The position numbers were made by a program, and so were the translations under genes. Shown piece after piece: positions 23,665 to 34,400 of a stretch of 64,000 nt of DNA; within the stretch, counting starts at the first letter, position 1; each line of letters begins with the position of its first letter. The notes under the pieces are model-generated. The model searched no databases, was not told the DNA's origin, and saw nothing but the letters and a program-made list of their open reading frames with translations. This DNA comes from Paramarasmius palmivorus. Lineage: Eukaryota; Basidiomycota; Agaricomycetes; Agaricales; Marasmiaceae. The stretch covers positions 1 through 64,000 of the forward strand of contig JAYKXP010000188.1 of NCBI GenBank assembly GCA_037176845.1, read 5' to 3'.

Positions 23665-25079
23665 TCATTCCAAGGATAGGTACTGGTGGAAAAGCAAAGA
23701 AGGCTTCTATACCCCTGCCAGACCTTGAGGAACTCCTAAACGAAACGGAGCCAACTAGACCAAAGCCTGGACCATCGTCACGACGAATGGAAGTGCATAT
23801 ACCCTCTCTGTCCTCTTTAGAAAAGAATAAATATAAAGAACCATCGGCTAGACTGCTGGACGGTTTAAGTCGAAAACCTACAGTTACTATTGAGGAGTTA
23901 GATTCAGGTGATGACGAATCGGGACCTGATCTCTCTAAAGTAGTGACCAGTAGACCCTTTGACAAGGTTCAATCAGTGGCTAGACCACCTATACCTCAGA
24001 ATCATGTCTTAGAGAAAAGTGGTATAACTGCCACAAGGCAGATCAGTGCAGATACGTCTACATCTGATTTGTTACGCAAGGGAGGAGCTGCTAGAAAGGA
24101 GCCCAGTACTCTAGACAAGCAGCCTCTACCTAAGAAAACGAGTCTGGAAGGCACTGACGAAGATATCGCGGAGCAGTTCTTCCGGAACTCTATAAGCATT
24201 AGTCTAGACGACGTAGCTAGCATCTCGCCGGCAGTCAGAAAGATTTTGCTAAGAAAACTTAGACACCAAGGTGTCAGAAAGAAACGTGCCTCTGCGTATT
24301 TAGCGGAGCTAGCTGTAGAATGCGGCGAAGCTATACCAGAGGAGAGTCAAGAGATTTTGACTGGAGATGTGTATGTGGTGGATGTGGATGATTTGCCTAT
24401 AGAGGACGTGTATGAAGTGCTAGACGAACCAAGGGGAAGTTTACCCAAGGGCGCAATCGTACACAAGGATCCAGTTGAGATATATCAACAAGATCTGTCC
24501 CAGGAAGAAAAGAGAAAGATTGTGATCGTAGGACGAAACTCTGATGGTCTTAGAGTCGTCTATCCTCGGATAAATGGCTCCAAAGAAGAGATAGAGAATG
24601 TTAAAGACTGCGGTTCACAAATAGTGGTCATGTCTACACTTGTAGCAGTTGGTGTTGGACTTACTTGGGATCCTGGTACCACTTTGCATATGCAGAGTGC
24701 GAATGGACAGCTCAAACGTACCAAGGGACTGGCTAGAAATGTTCCTTTTGAGTTTGGGGAGATTACTGTGTACTTACAAGTGCATATAGTCGACGACCCA
24801 CCATTTCAAGTACTGCTAGGACGTCCATTTGATGTCCTAACATCATCGACCATACAGAACTTTCCGGATGGTGATCAGTTAGTAACTATTACCTGTCCAA
24901 ATAGTGGGATGAAGTGTACCATAGGTACTTATCCTAGAGGAGGTGGCAAGAAGGTTCGCACAAGGACGGAACCCAAGCTAGAGCCAATGGAACAGAACGC
25001 TCAAGCTGCAAGTACGTCTAGCGAGACCAATCATGCTAAAGTAGAGTCGGCAAATTTTCAGACACCCTTGAGGAGATAG
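23656..25079 (+). CDS. pro: Retropepsin-type aspartic protease
   Basis: Separate reading frame, -1 relative to gag and +1 relative to pol; an ATG exists at 23787, but the frame is open back to the slippery site. The N-terminal two thirds is low-complexity linker. The protease fold is at the C-terminal end: active-site segment KDCGSQIVVMS (Asp at codon 274 from the ATG), VHIVDDPPFQ, and the family's closing motif VLLGRPFDV. The catalytic triplet is Asp-Cys-Gly, whereas Asp-Thr/Ser-Gly is usual. The strong match elsewhere suggests the enzyme is real, but activity is uncertain. It would cleave Gag and Pol during particle maturation. Confidence 0.82.
25052..25058 (+). promoter_or_regulatory. -1 ribosomal frameshift site, protease to pol
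   Basis: The heptamer A AAT TTT lies in the protease phase (codons gca aat ttt), six codons before the protease stop at 25077. After slipping, the frame reads KFSDTLEEIVKDYGE and runs without a stop into pol. A perfect small hairpin, ATAGTC-AAA-GACTAT (25076-25090), begins 17 nt downstream and contains the protease stop. That spacer is longer than the usual 5-9 nt. Confidence 0.72.
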
Positions 25080-25096
25080 TCAAAGACTATGGAGAG

Positions 25097-28000
25097 GTGG
25101 CACTGAAGATTGCTTGTGATGAGAAGGGAAACTTGTCCATTGAGGGTTACAAGCTTCCAGATGATGGGGTCTTTGTGAAAGAAGAGCTAGCCGAAGCATT
25201 TGTGCTAGCATACGAAAATGATAAAGAAAATGAAAATATAGAACTAAACCAGAATAGCCCAGACACCAATGATGGTGCTCTACCTAAGAATACTGAGGAA
25301 CGGCATACGAAGACGTATAGCCTATGGCGTCAAGATCTGAGTACGGATACGTCCACTCTAGATGACAGCCAACCTCACACAGAGTCTAAAGACACAAAGG
25401 CAACAGAGGACTTAGCTCTAGATCCCGTGTACGAAGCTCTGTGGTACGAAAAACATTTGCCATTTAGAACAACAGCGGCATTAATTGCTAACGACGAGTT
25501 TGCAAATGCCTGGAAGCCTGTTCATGGTGTACATGCTAAGTATGTGATGATGAATGAGTTCAAACAGATTGGACCTGATTCATTCGCGGAAAAGTATGTT
25601 GAGACGCTGCTAGACAAAATTCAGAGTCAAAACAGTGATCTTATGTCTGAGATGTCAAGTGAAGACACAGATCGAAAGTCTAGAACGCAGAAACTGAAGC
25701 CTTATAGTGATATAGACTGGGAGTTACACTTAATGGAAGAACTACACCCAGGCTACATTCATTATTGGACGAAGATATATGGGCCGACTGCTAGATCTAG
25801 ACTACGCAAAGACATCGAGGAGTTCGGTATAGAATGGTTTAGGGAAAGGTGCAACGCTCTAGCGCAGCAACATGAGCTAGCTACAGCTGCAGTCAAGGAG
25901 ACCCTTGTAAATGAAGTCGCAGATGTCTATAAGTACAAACCTGTGGCTGTCAAGGTGAAACCTGTAAAGACGACCTTACCAGCAGAGTTTAGAGTGGAAC
26001 GCAATATCACAGGCGATCCTCTAGCTGAGCTACCTACCCTACCTACTCAGTTTCCATCAGAATGGACTCCTGGGGAACGCTATACTGAAGAGAGAAAGGC
26101 TATAATAGAGAAGAACCATGCAGGGGACTTTCTATGGCCTGAGGAACGCAAGTTGTTGCATGAGTTCATGAAAATACAGGAGAAAGCTTTCGCTTGGGAA
26201 GCATCTGAAGGTGGAACTTTCAAGAAGGAGTTCTTTCCTCCAGTAAAATTTCCTGTAGTACCTCATACACCTTGGGTTGAGAAGAATATACCCATACCAC
26301 CTGGTATATACCAGGAGGTGTGTCGAATTATCAAAGAAAAGATTGATGCAGGTGTATATGAGCCGTCTAGCTCGTCATACCGGTCAAAATGGTTTTGTGT
26401 ATTAAAGAAAGATGGCAAGAGCCTTCGACTTGTGCACAGTTTGGAGCCGCTTAACAAAGTGACTATTCAATATTCTGGAGTACCTCCAGCAACCGCAGAG
26501 GTGGCTAGCTCGTTTGCAGGACGATCATGCCTAGGACTCTTAGATATTTGGGTAGGATACGATGAGAGGCTTATAGACGAAGAGTCTAGAGACTTGACAA
26601 CGTTCCAAACGCCATTCGGACCGCATAGACTGGTGAAACTTCCTATGGGATGGACGAACTCAGTACCTATATTTCACGACGACGTGACTTATATTCTGCG
26701 AGATGAGATACCACATGTCACTAGACCGTATATAGACGATGTTCCAATCGCTGGACCTAAGTCTAGATATGAGATTGATGAGGCACCGTACTATGAGACG
26801 ATCCCAGAGAATAAAGGGATACGACGGTTCGTGTGGGAGCATTTCCAGAACGTCAATCGGATCTGTCAACGTATGAAGTATGCTGGAGTGACCTTTTCTG
26901 GTCCAAAGGCGTATGTATGCGTAGAAGAGGGTGATGTTGTTGGGCATCGAGTTTCTTTCCACGGGGAGAAGCCAGTCGAGCGTCTAGCCAAAGTCATTTT
27001 GTCCTGGGACCCGAAAAACTTTACAGAAAAGAAACATATAAGATCCTTCCTAGGGACAGCAGGACAAATGAGGATGTTTATTCGCGACTATGCTAGAATC
27101 ACCCGCCCTTTGAATAAAATGGGTAGCATATTGACTCCGTTCAGTATGGGCCCTGAAGAAATAAAGGCAGCTGAGCAAGTTAAGGAAGCTATACGCAACG
27201 CACCTGCTCTAAAGCCTATAGACTATGAAAATGAGTCAGGGATCACGCTAGCCGTAGATACGTCTTGGCAAGCAGTCGGATTTTACTTGTATCAGCGAGA
27301 TCCAGATGATCCCAAGAAGAAAAACTTTAATTGGTTCGGATCAATCACGCTTAACGAAAGAGAGGCTAGATTTTCCCAGCCAAAGCGAGAACTATATGGT
27401 CTTATGCTAGCTTTGATGGTTACCAAGTACCAAACGATTGGCTGCAGAAATCTCACTGTAGAGACAGATGCTAGCTATATTAAGGGAATGTTGGATAATC
27501 CAAGCGCAGGACCAAATGCTACTATCAATCGATGGATTGAAGAGATTAGAAAATACCATTTCGAGTTGGTACATATCAAAGGCTTAGTGCATGGGCCCGA
27601 TGGTTTATCTAGACCACCCCCAGGGGGAGAGTCGACGACTAGACCTGATACCAGTGATGTGTCTTATGGCTTAGAGGATGATGGTGAACCTATTACCTTT
27701 AGAATGGGAGAAGGAGAAACAGAGTACCCTAGGGACTTTGAATCTTTCAAACATGACATAGACACTCGTGGAGGCTATTATATGTCGCTAGCTGAGTCCA
27801 CAGAGGACTTTGTACAAGACTTGCAATTGGCTAGAGAAGAGGAGGTGTTGTTCAATGCCGATACTAAGTTTGAAAAGGCCAATGTAGGCGCATATATACA
27901 AACTTTAGTTGTACCACAGGATTGGACAGATGAGGATGCTGTGGAAATGCCGTATGACGAAGAGCATCGGACTCCACAAGCTAGAGAGATAGATGACCTA

Positions 28001-29542
28001 CTTCCGTTGGTCAGAACTTGGTTGTCGAACCCTGGTGCAGAGTCGCTAGCCTCATTGACTGAAAGGTCACGGGCTAGACTGGCAAAACACGCAGCGAAAT
28101 TCTTTCTAGACAACGAGGGACGGCTATACCGAAGAGATTTCGAAGACACTGGTCAGCATAGACTTGTAGTTGAGAAAGATAGACGTGTATGGATGATGCA
28201 GGCTTCACATGACTGTGTTGGACATAAAGGGATGTTTGCAACCAAGGCCTTGATAGAAAAGCGCTTCTGGTGGCCTGAGATAGACTCTGATGTGGATTGG
28301 TTCGTTAAATCCTGTCAGATCTGTCAAGATAGGTGTAAAGACAAATTGCAGATACCCCCAACTGTTACCTATACCCCGTCGTTGTTTCAGAAAGTACATG
28401 TCGATGTTTTCAAAGTATCGCCGGCTAGCAATGGCTGCACAAACGTAGTCCATGGCAGGTGTGCTTTGTGTAGCTGGTCTGAAGCTCGAGCAATTAGAGC
28501 TGAAACGGCTAGACAGATCGGAGAATGGTTCTTTGACGATATAATCTGTCGTTGGGGCTGTCCTGAAGAAGTGGTGACTGATAACGCACCACAAATGAAG
28601 GCAGTACTCAAATGGCTAGAAGGGAAGTATGGCATAAGAGGCATTAAGATCTCGCCGTACAACTCTAAGGCCAATGGCAAGATAGAACGCGCCCATCTAG
28701 ACATTAGAGAAGCGCTAGCCAAGGCATGTAGTGATGATCTGCGAAAGTGGTATTACTTCTTGAAACCTGTGTTATGGGCGGATAGAGTAACGACGAGAAA
28801 GGGTCTAGGATGTTCGCCGTACTTTTTAGTGACGGGAGCGGATCCGATCTTACCGCTAGACATAGTAGAATCGACATGGTTGGTGAAAACGCCAGACAGA
28901 GTACTATCTAGGGAAGAACTGATAGGTTATCGAGCGCAAGCTCTAGCAAAGCATAGAGTGCATGTACAGAAAATGATGGAGAAAATAACAGAAAATAAAC
29001 GTCGTGCACTCAAGAAGTTTGAGAAGGACTTTGTCCACAGAATAAAAGACTATGATTTCGCACCTGGGACGCTAGTCCAAGTGCGGAACACAGCAATAGA
29101 AAGCAATCTAGACCGAAAGATGTACCCTAGATATACTGGACCACTAATAGTCGTAAGAAGGACTAAAGGGGGCTCCTATATTCTAGCAGAAATGGATGGT
29201 ACAGTCTTGAAGGAAAAGGTTGGAGCCTTTCGAGTACTACCACATGTAGCTCGTTACAAACGGCTAGACCTGCCTAGCAATATTCATGATCTGATCGACA
29301 TGTCCAAAGAACAGCTAGATGCGTTAGCTGAAGACATGACCGATGTGGACTATGAAATAGGCGAGGACTATGCTTTTGAAAAGGACTTCACTTTGGATTC
29401 GAGCGGTCTAGGTAAAGAGAATTTTGAAGACATGCAGGATGACGAAGTCCCTGAGTTACTAAGTTCAGAAGAAGAGGAATCACCTTCTGGACGAAGACTT
29501 AGGTCGACTAGGAAGTTGCATGAATCAGAAATGAGGGAATGA
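25097..29542 (+). CDS. pol: Pol polyprotein: reverse transcriptase, RNase H, integrase
   Basis: The frame is open from the slippery site at 25058; the GTG at 25097 is only nominal. After about 390 residues of unassigned sequence comes RT (palm YIDD, Y545-D548; LPMGWTNSVPIFHD before it). RNase H follows (D721 in AVDTSWQ, Glu in KRELYG, Asp in ETDASY, Asp in GPDGLS). The integrase has an HHCC zinc finger (H1038, H1043, C1073, C1076) and a catalytic core D1103, D1162, E1197. A GPY/F-like stretch, YPRYTGPLIVVRR, lies near the end. No chromodomain is visible. RT-RNaseH-IN is the Ty3/Gypsy order. About 1,480 residues with no internal stop: probably functional. Confidence 0.95.
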   Translation: MALKIACDEKGNLSIEGYKLPDDGVFVKEELAEAFVLAYENDKENENIELNQNSPDTNDGALPKNTEERHTKTYSLWRQDLSTDTSTLDDSQPHTESKDTKATEDLALDPVYEALWYEKHLPFRTTAALIANDEFANAWKPVHGVHAKYVMMNEFKQIGPDSFAEKYVETLLDKIQSQNSDLMSEMSSEDTDRKSRTQKLKPYSDIDWELHLMEELHPGYIHYWTKIYGPTARSRLRKDIEEFGIEWFRERCNALAQQHELATAAVKETLVNEVADVYKYKPVAVKVKPVKTTLPAEFRVERNITGDPLAELPTLPTQFPSEWTPGERYTEERKAIIEKNHAGDFLWPEERKLLHEFMKIQEKAFAWEASEGGTFKKEFFPPVKFPVVPHTPWVEKNIPIPPGIYQEVCRIIKEKIDAGVYEPSSSSYRSKWFCVLKKDGKSLRLVHSLEPLNKVTIQYSGVPPATAEVASSFAGRSCLGLLDIWVGYDERLIDEESRDLTTFQTPFGPHRLVKLPMGWTNSVPIFHDDVTYILRDEIPHVTRPYIDDVPIAGPKSRYEIDEAPYYETIPENKGIRRFVWEHFQNVNRICQRMKYAGVTFSGPKAYVCVEEGDVVGHRVSFHGEKPVERLAKVILSWDPKNFTEKKHIRSFLGTAGQMRMFIRDYARITRPLNKMGSILTPFSMGPEEIKAAEQVKEAIRNAPALKPIDYENESGITLAVDTSWQAVGFYLYQRDPDDPKKKNFNWFGSITLNEREARFSQPKRELYGLMLALMVTKYQTIGCRNLTVETDASYIKGMLDNPSAGPNATINRWIEEIRKYHFELVHIKGLVHGPDGLSRPPPGGESTTRPDTSDVSYGLEDDGEPITFRMGEGETEYPRDFESFKHDIDTRGGYYMSLAESTEDFVQDLQLAREEEVLFNADTKFEKANVGAYIQTLVVPQDWTDEDAVEMPYDEEHRTPQAREIDDLLPLVRTWLSNPGAESLASLTERSRARLAKHAAKFFLDNEGRLYRRDFEDTGQHRLVVEKDRRVWMMQASHDCVGHKGMFATKALIEKRFWWPEIDSDVDWFVKSCQICQDRCKDKLQIPPTVTYTPSLFQKVHVDVFKVSPASNGCTNVVHGRCALCSWSEARAIRAETARQIGEWFFDDIICRWGCPEEVVTDNAPQMKAVLKWLEGKYGIRGIKISPYNSKANGKIERAHLDIREALAKACSDDLRKWYYFLKPVLWADRVTTRKGLGCSPYFLVTGADPILPLDIVESTWLVKTPDRVLSREELIGYRAQALAKHRVHVQKMMEKITENKRRALKKFEKDFVHRIKDYDFAPGTLVQVRNTAIESNLDRKMYPRYTGPLIVVRRTKGGSYILAEMDGTVLKEKVGAFRVLPHVARYKRLDLPSNIHDLIDMSKEQLDALAEDMTDVDYEIGEDYAFEKDFTLDSSGLGKENFEDMQDDEVPELLSSEEEESPSGRRLRSTRKLHESEMRE

Positions 29543-29655
29543 ACGTCGAATGCATATATTTTGGCCTACATGGGCAGTGCTAGACGAACATTTTCTCTAC
29601 AGACAAATAAGAAAACTATTTTGAATAACTTTGAATAAACTTTGAATACGCTAGA

Positions 29656-30994
29656 CTAAGCAGCAGTCTCCTCAGGAGCAGGAGTCTCAGCTGTGTCGAG
29701 GGACATACCCTGGAGGCCTTCACCGACCTCTAGCTCGATGAGAGACTGACTAGCCGAAGCTTCAGCAGCGGCAGCCTCCTTCTCTTGCTTGCGAAGACGG
29801 TTGTTGCACTCGGCCTCGAGTTCGTCGAACTGTGTGGCGGCTAGCTTGTACTGAGCACCATAGTAAGCAACAGTGTGTTGCAAAGTGGCCATCTCAGTGC
29901 GAAGGTAGTTTCCAACAGACAGCAGACCCTCTCTAGACATAGTGGACATGTCGAGGAATGGGATGATGTTCAGGTACTTGTTGACCTGTGCGTGTCCTTG
30001 AAGGCGAAGTTCACGATCATCTAGAGGCAACTGTTAGAACAGGTCTAGACACAAAGAATGAACGAAGAACACACCTAGGTCTTCTTCCCTGATATCAGCC
30101 ACTGGCTTCTCGATACGAGCACGCTTGCGACTGTTGCTAGCAGTGGGAGTGGCCTTGGAAAGAACATGAATGGCTTTTAGATACGCTCTAGAGCCGGCAG
30201 CAATGCCAGGATTGGCAAGATAAGGGATACTCACAGTCTGAGCGCGAGTTTCCGCAGTTTTAGTCTGAGGAGAAGGTTCAGTGGGTAGTCTGGTTGAAAG
30301 GAATGCGGAAGACGAGCCTTTTTGGCACCTTTGGCATGAATAGAGGCAGATAGACCCTGGGGTTCCTTCATCTAGAGTACCCATGAGTGATCATAGACAA
30401 AGAATGGTTTACTAGGGACGTACTGAGACATCGTGGTCAACGACCTCGACGACTTCATCGTCAGCGTCGGCATCATCACTGTCTTCAACAGTAGGAGCGG
30501 ACTTAGGACGACGAGATTTGGCCTAGAGGTCACTCATAAGAATATAACAAAGAATAGACGTCACTAGACACGAACCTTGGATGGTTTAGGGGGAGGAGGT
30601 TCCCTCAGCTCGTCCATGGTGCGTTTAAAGTTGCGCAGGGACAGAAGTTGCGGAACATTAGGGTTCAGATCGCCTGGGGCGCATAGCTTCTCCACGAGAT
30701 CGAGGGCCTGGCCGTATAGCTTGTATCCTTCGTCGTCTAGAGCGACATGATGAACATTGAGGGGACGACGCTGGGATCTAGTCAGCGAGCTGAAGAACGA
30801 AAAGAGTGTGGTGGACGCACCAAGTGATCCATCAAGTCTTTGACAGCAGCAGCACGGATACCCTTGCTAGGACTCTTGACAACGTCCTTAGCAGCGCCGA
30901 CCTCACGAAGAGTGTCTTGAATCCAAGCAGCTTTATCCTTCCAGGCACCTGGAGCGGGACTAGCTTGAGCGGCGGATTTCTTAGAGGATGCCAT
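29656..30994 (-). CDS. Antisense accessory protein 1 of the retrotransposon
   Basis: Spliced gene on the opposite strand to gag-pol. ATG at 30994 (MASSKKSAAQASPAPGAWKD), then an exon after the intron ending near 30780 (RRPLNVHHVALDDEGYKLYG, LVEKLCAPGDLNPNVPQLLS), an acidic exon (SDDADADDEVVEVVDHD), a basic segment (SNSRKRARIEKPVADIREED), and a last exon with a coiled coil (LRTEMATLQHTVAYYGAQYK, ECNNRLRKQEKEAA) and an acidic tail, stop at 29656. Introns are 45-60 nt and several contain ctagac. Function unknown; the charged low-complexity and coiled-coil parts would suit a nuclear or particle-associated protein. The exon at 30240-30360 is poorly resolved. Confidence 0.6.
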
Positions 30995-31084
30995 TGCGAA
31001 TATAGACGATGAGGAACGCAGCTAGAGAGTAGCTTGGAGATGAAGGTCCAAAGAAAAGGGATGAAAACTGCCCTGAGGACTCGG

Positions 31085-31105
31085 GACTCCTTTTTATATC
31101 GCTAG
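31085..31105 (-). promoter_or_regulatory. TATA-like box of antisense gene 1
   Basis: On the minus strand the sequence reads gatataaaaagg, about 100 nt upstream of the ATG at 30994. The antisense gene thus appears to have its own promoter, independent of the LTR. Confidence 0.5.
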
Positions 31106-31242
31106 ACGTGCCTCATTGCAAGAGAAAATTTACAAGACCGGATTTTGCTAGGATAAGCAACCATATGGTGGCTAGGTGACTTGGCAACGTCGGATCTTGC
31201 GATCGTGTGGACTCCATGCAAGATAGTTCAACCAGGAGGTTG

Positions 31243-31309
31243 CAGCCGACCTTGTTGGTCTTTTACAAAGTACGTCGGAGAGGTCTCACACACACATTGC
31301 AAAGCAATA
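31243..31309 (+). repeat. Left terminal repeat of the KDZ transposon
   Basis: Contains CAGCCGACCTTG, TTTTACAAAGT and ATTGCAAAG with a 34-bp period between ttacaaag and ttgcaaag. The partner is 48797-48857 inverted. A further ACTTTGCAAAGT palindrome lies at 31472, about 230 bp in; a related ACTTTGCAAA lies at 48605, about 250 bp from the other end. Confidence 0.8.
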
Positions 31310-31499
31310 CGGTGAGTACCAGGAGCTGACCAGGCCACAAAAGAAGAGCGTCTAGCTAATTCCCAAATAGGAATAAGCCTACTAAATATAAATATAATTA
31401 AATTCTCGAAATAAATAAATCAATATATCTCAATTTAAATCACGAAAACAAATGCCCTCGCTTATACTGCTACTTTGCAAAGTGGCGATTCAACCAAAC

Positions 31500-34400
31500 C
31501 TAGTCGTCCTCGTCCTCCTCATCATCCATAACCACCCTGAGCTCATCGTCGTCCTCCTCCTCGCTAGGTTCCTCGATATCTCCTCCATCCAGGGCATTTT
31601 CTCTTGATCCAGCAGTCCTAGTAGCTCGAATACGGTGTCGAATCGGCGTGTTCCAAAGGACCACAAACCTCTCAATCAGCCCCTCTCGCAGTGCAGCCTG
31701 TCGTAATGCATAGGCTGAATATCCTTCGGGAGCGCCTTCGTTACCCTTTGCCTTTACGAGCCAGCTCTTCTGGTCGTGCCTCAACGATTCCAACACCCGA
31801 CGCTTCTCCTCTATGATGAGAGCCAACTCTTCATCCCAACGTCTCTTCCTAGCCCAGCACTTGCTCCATTCGATCCTCAGAGCCTCCTGCATTGCCTTAG
31901 AGTCCCCAGTCACGTCAACCCCGCTCCATATCCAAGAGAGTGAACGTCGAGACTCGCCACCCGTGATCAGCGGTCGGGAATCCTTCGACGGTTTCGATTT
32001 CCGACTAGTGATGACGCAGTACGCATCCTCATCTTCATGAGAGCGTACATCGTTGTCCAGTAATTGCTGGTATCCAGGCATCAGCTGTCTCAGCCTTTCT
32101 TCTCCACTCAGCACCAGCAGAGCGTTCCACGCTGCCTGGTACTTGGTCTTAAACACTTGAATATCCCCCTCGTTCCTTGCCAGATCTTGACGAGCCCTTG
32201 TTGAACCCTTCTGACCTCGAGCCTGTGTAGAGCGTTCAATATCCAGCCCTGCCCGCACGAACAGATGCCTACGGAGCCCTCTCAGCGAGGTTCTCAGTTG
32301 TGCACACCTGAACTCCTCCTCGCGCTCGGCCCACTCTTTCATGATGGACTGGGTTCTGATTGACTCTGGCAGTCCTGAGGGTAGAAGCACTGGGATCTTT
32401 TCGACGGAATCGACATTGGAGAAATTTGGCAGAGTCGCCAGGTACGTCAAAGATGAAGGAATGTATATCTGTTGAAGTGATCTGAAACGAGCAATAAGCC
32501 GGCCTAGCTTCGCCCGCTTCTCCACGACGCCTGTCTTCTCTCGAGCGCTCCCTGCATCCTTTTCTCCCATGCTAATCACCATTCGGCGTTGCTGATCCTC
32601 TATATCGAGACCCAAGAGCATGAATGCACTCGGGGCGACCTCATGTAGAACTGGTTCTCCACGAATACTGCGTTCTGCTTCTAGGATAGCCATCCGCAAG
32701 CGTACATCCTCCTCAGTATCACCTATTCCATCTGACGTCAGCTCAAGCCAATATTCATAGACGTCTGCCTACCTTGTTCTGACAGTGAATACGGGTTCAC
32801 TGTGGAAGCCCCTGACTCGTATGCTAATACCACATTCCTCCATTCTTGAAGACGGAATGCGGACTAGCTTTGACAAAATCTTTCGTACTCCTCGGTCTGG
32901 CTTGCAACCTGTTTTCTTGCCTCGGCCTCGCGTCTCCGCAACAAATGACCTGGAGCACCGTCTAATCAAAATCCAGTCAAAATCTTCAACCAAACAGAAC
33001 TCACCCAGGCCGCATATTTTTCGCCAGTTCCTTGCTCCTTGATGGTCATCTATTGTATCTCGCCTGTGACCCGGGCCCATCTCTCGAGTGCTCACTCCCA
33101 CTGGTCCCACCTCTGCCCACAGCCTCTCTATTCCTTCGCCGTCCGTCTGCCCAGCGCCGGGGTGCAAATGCAAAGCGTATCTCTCTTGACACGGCCTCTC
33201 ATGACCACGTATATGGAGCTTTGGAACCACAAAACTCCAATTCTTCTCTTCCATCTCAATACAGGCCTCCTTCGGTAGGTGACGCATTCGCTCGAAGAAT
33301 TTCTTGCTGTACTGACACGCTATGTCGTAGCTCAACACGCGTTTGAGGACAGCCGACGATAGCCTTTGGGATGCTCCCAAAGCATAGTCCCCTAGCAAAA
33401 ACCTTGACCAAGTACTTTAGAACCTACAAGCGAGTTCAATATACAATGGACTCACTTCTCGCCTCTATTCAGATCGACCACCCCGTTTGGCTCGCAAATT
33501 TCGTGTCGAGAACACATACATAGCAGGCACCCGGTTGTTGCATATCCCCTGTTGAATTTGGTATTGGCTTGTTTCACCGCTGCCAAACTGGAACAATCAT
33601 TGGTCTACCGAACGTGTCAGTATTGTCGAAGGTTCTACCGGCTCTCACTCACTTCCTTCTGATCTGGAGCCGCCTTCATCCACTTCTGGTATGGTTCTTG
33701 GTCGACATAATACGCCAACCTGTCAACAACCCCGGATCGGCAGCCTCGCTAGATATCGATCGACGCTTTAACCGGAAACAGGCGTCAAGGGATAAAAACT
33801 TGTAGTATAAAAACCTGCGTTCGGTTCTATTTAGTCTCAACTCGCTGCATCTGAACTCATTGCCGCTCACCTGGAGTGCGATGCAACTGCTTGCCAACCT
33901 TCAGGTAGATTTACCCCTGGCTGTGGACAGGCAATACATCGTACAGCCAGCTCTCCAGGCCTAATGTCCTCCAGCCGACGATCTCGATCGTTCGCAATTC
34001 CACCCCGCTTGAGCATCTTCAGATACCTCCATTGCCGTGTAACCCTTCGAAAGACATCATACCTATCCTGTAAACTGAATTAACACGGGTGATCAGCACG
34101 CAGCGTGCTAACTGCCACATACCTTAACACTGAAACAACCACCACCATTGCTCCTGAGCTCAATCCCATAGTAGAAGTCGTACAGATTGATCTTCCCTTT
34201 CAAGGTTAACGCGTGAAAGAGAGACAACACTCGAAATGTGAAAGCTGTGTAAGGCTCTTCCACGCTTCCAGGAAATAGCTCGTGCCGTATTAGCTGCTGC
34301 CACTTCTGACCAACGATCTCCTCCGAACGACACGCGCAGTATGATATCGACACCTCTTGAATTGAGTCGACGTCAACTACCACGAACCCACTTCTTGCCA

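Noticed and set aside
26660..26962. Minus-strand ORF inside pol
   Set aside because: Shadow of the reverse-transcriptase frame.
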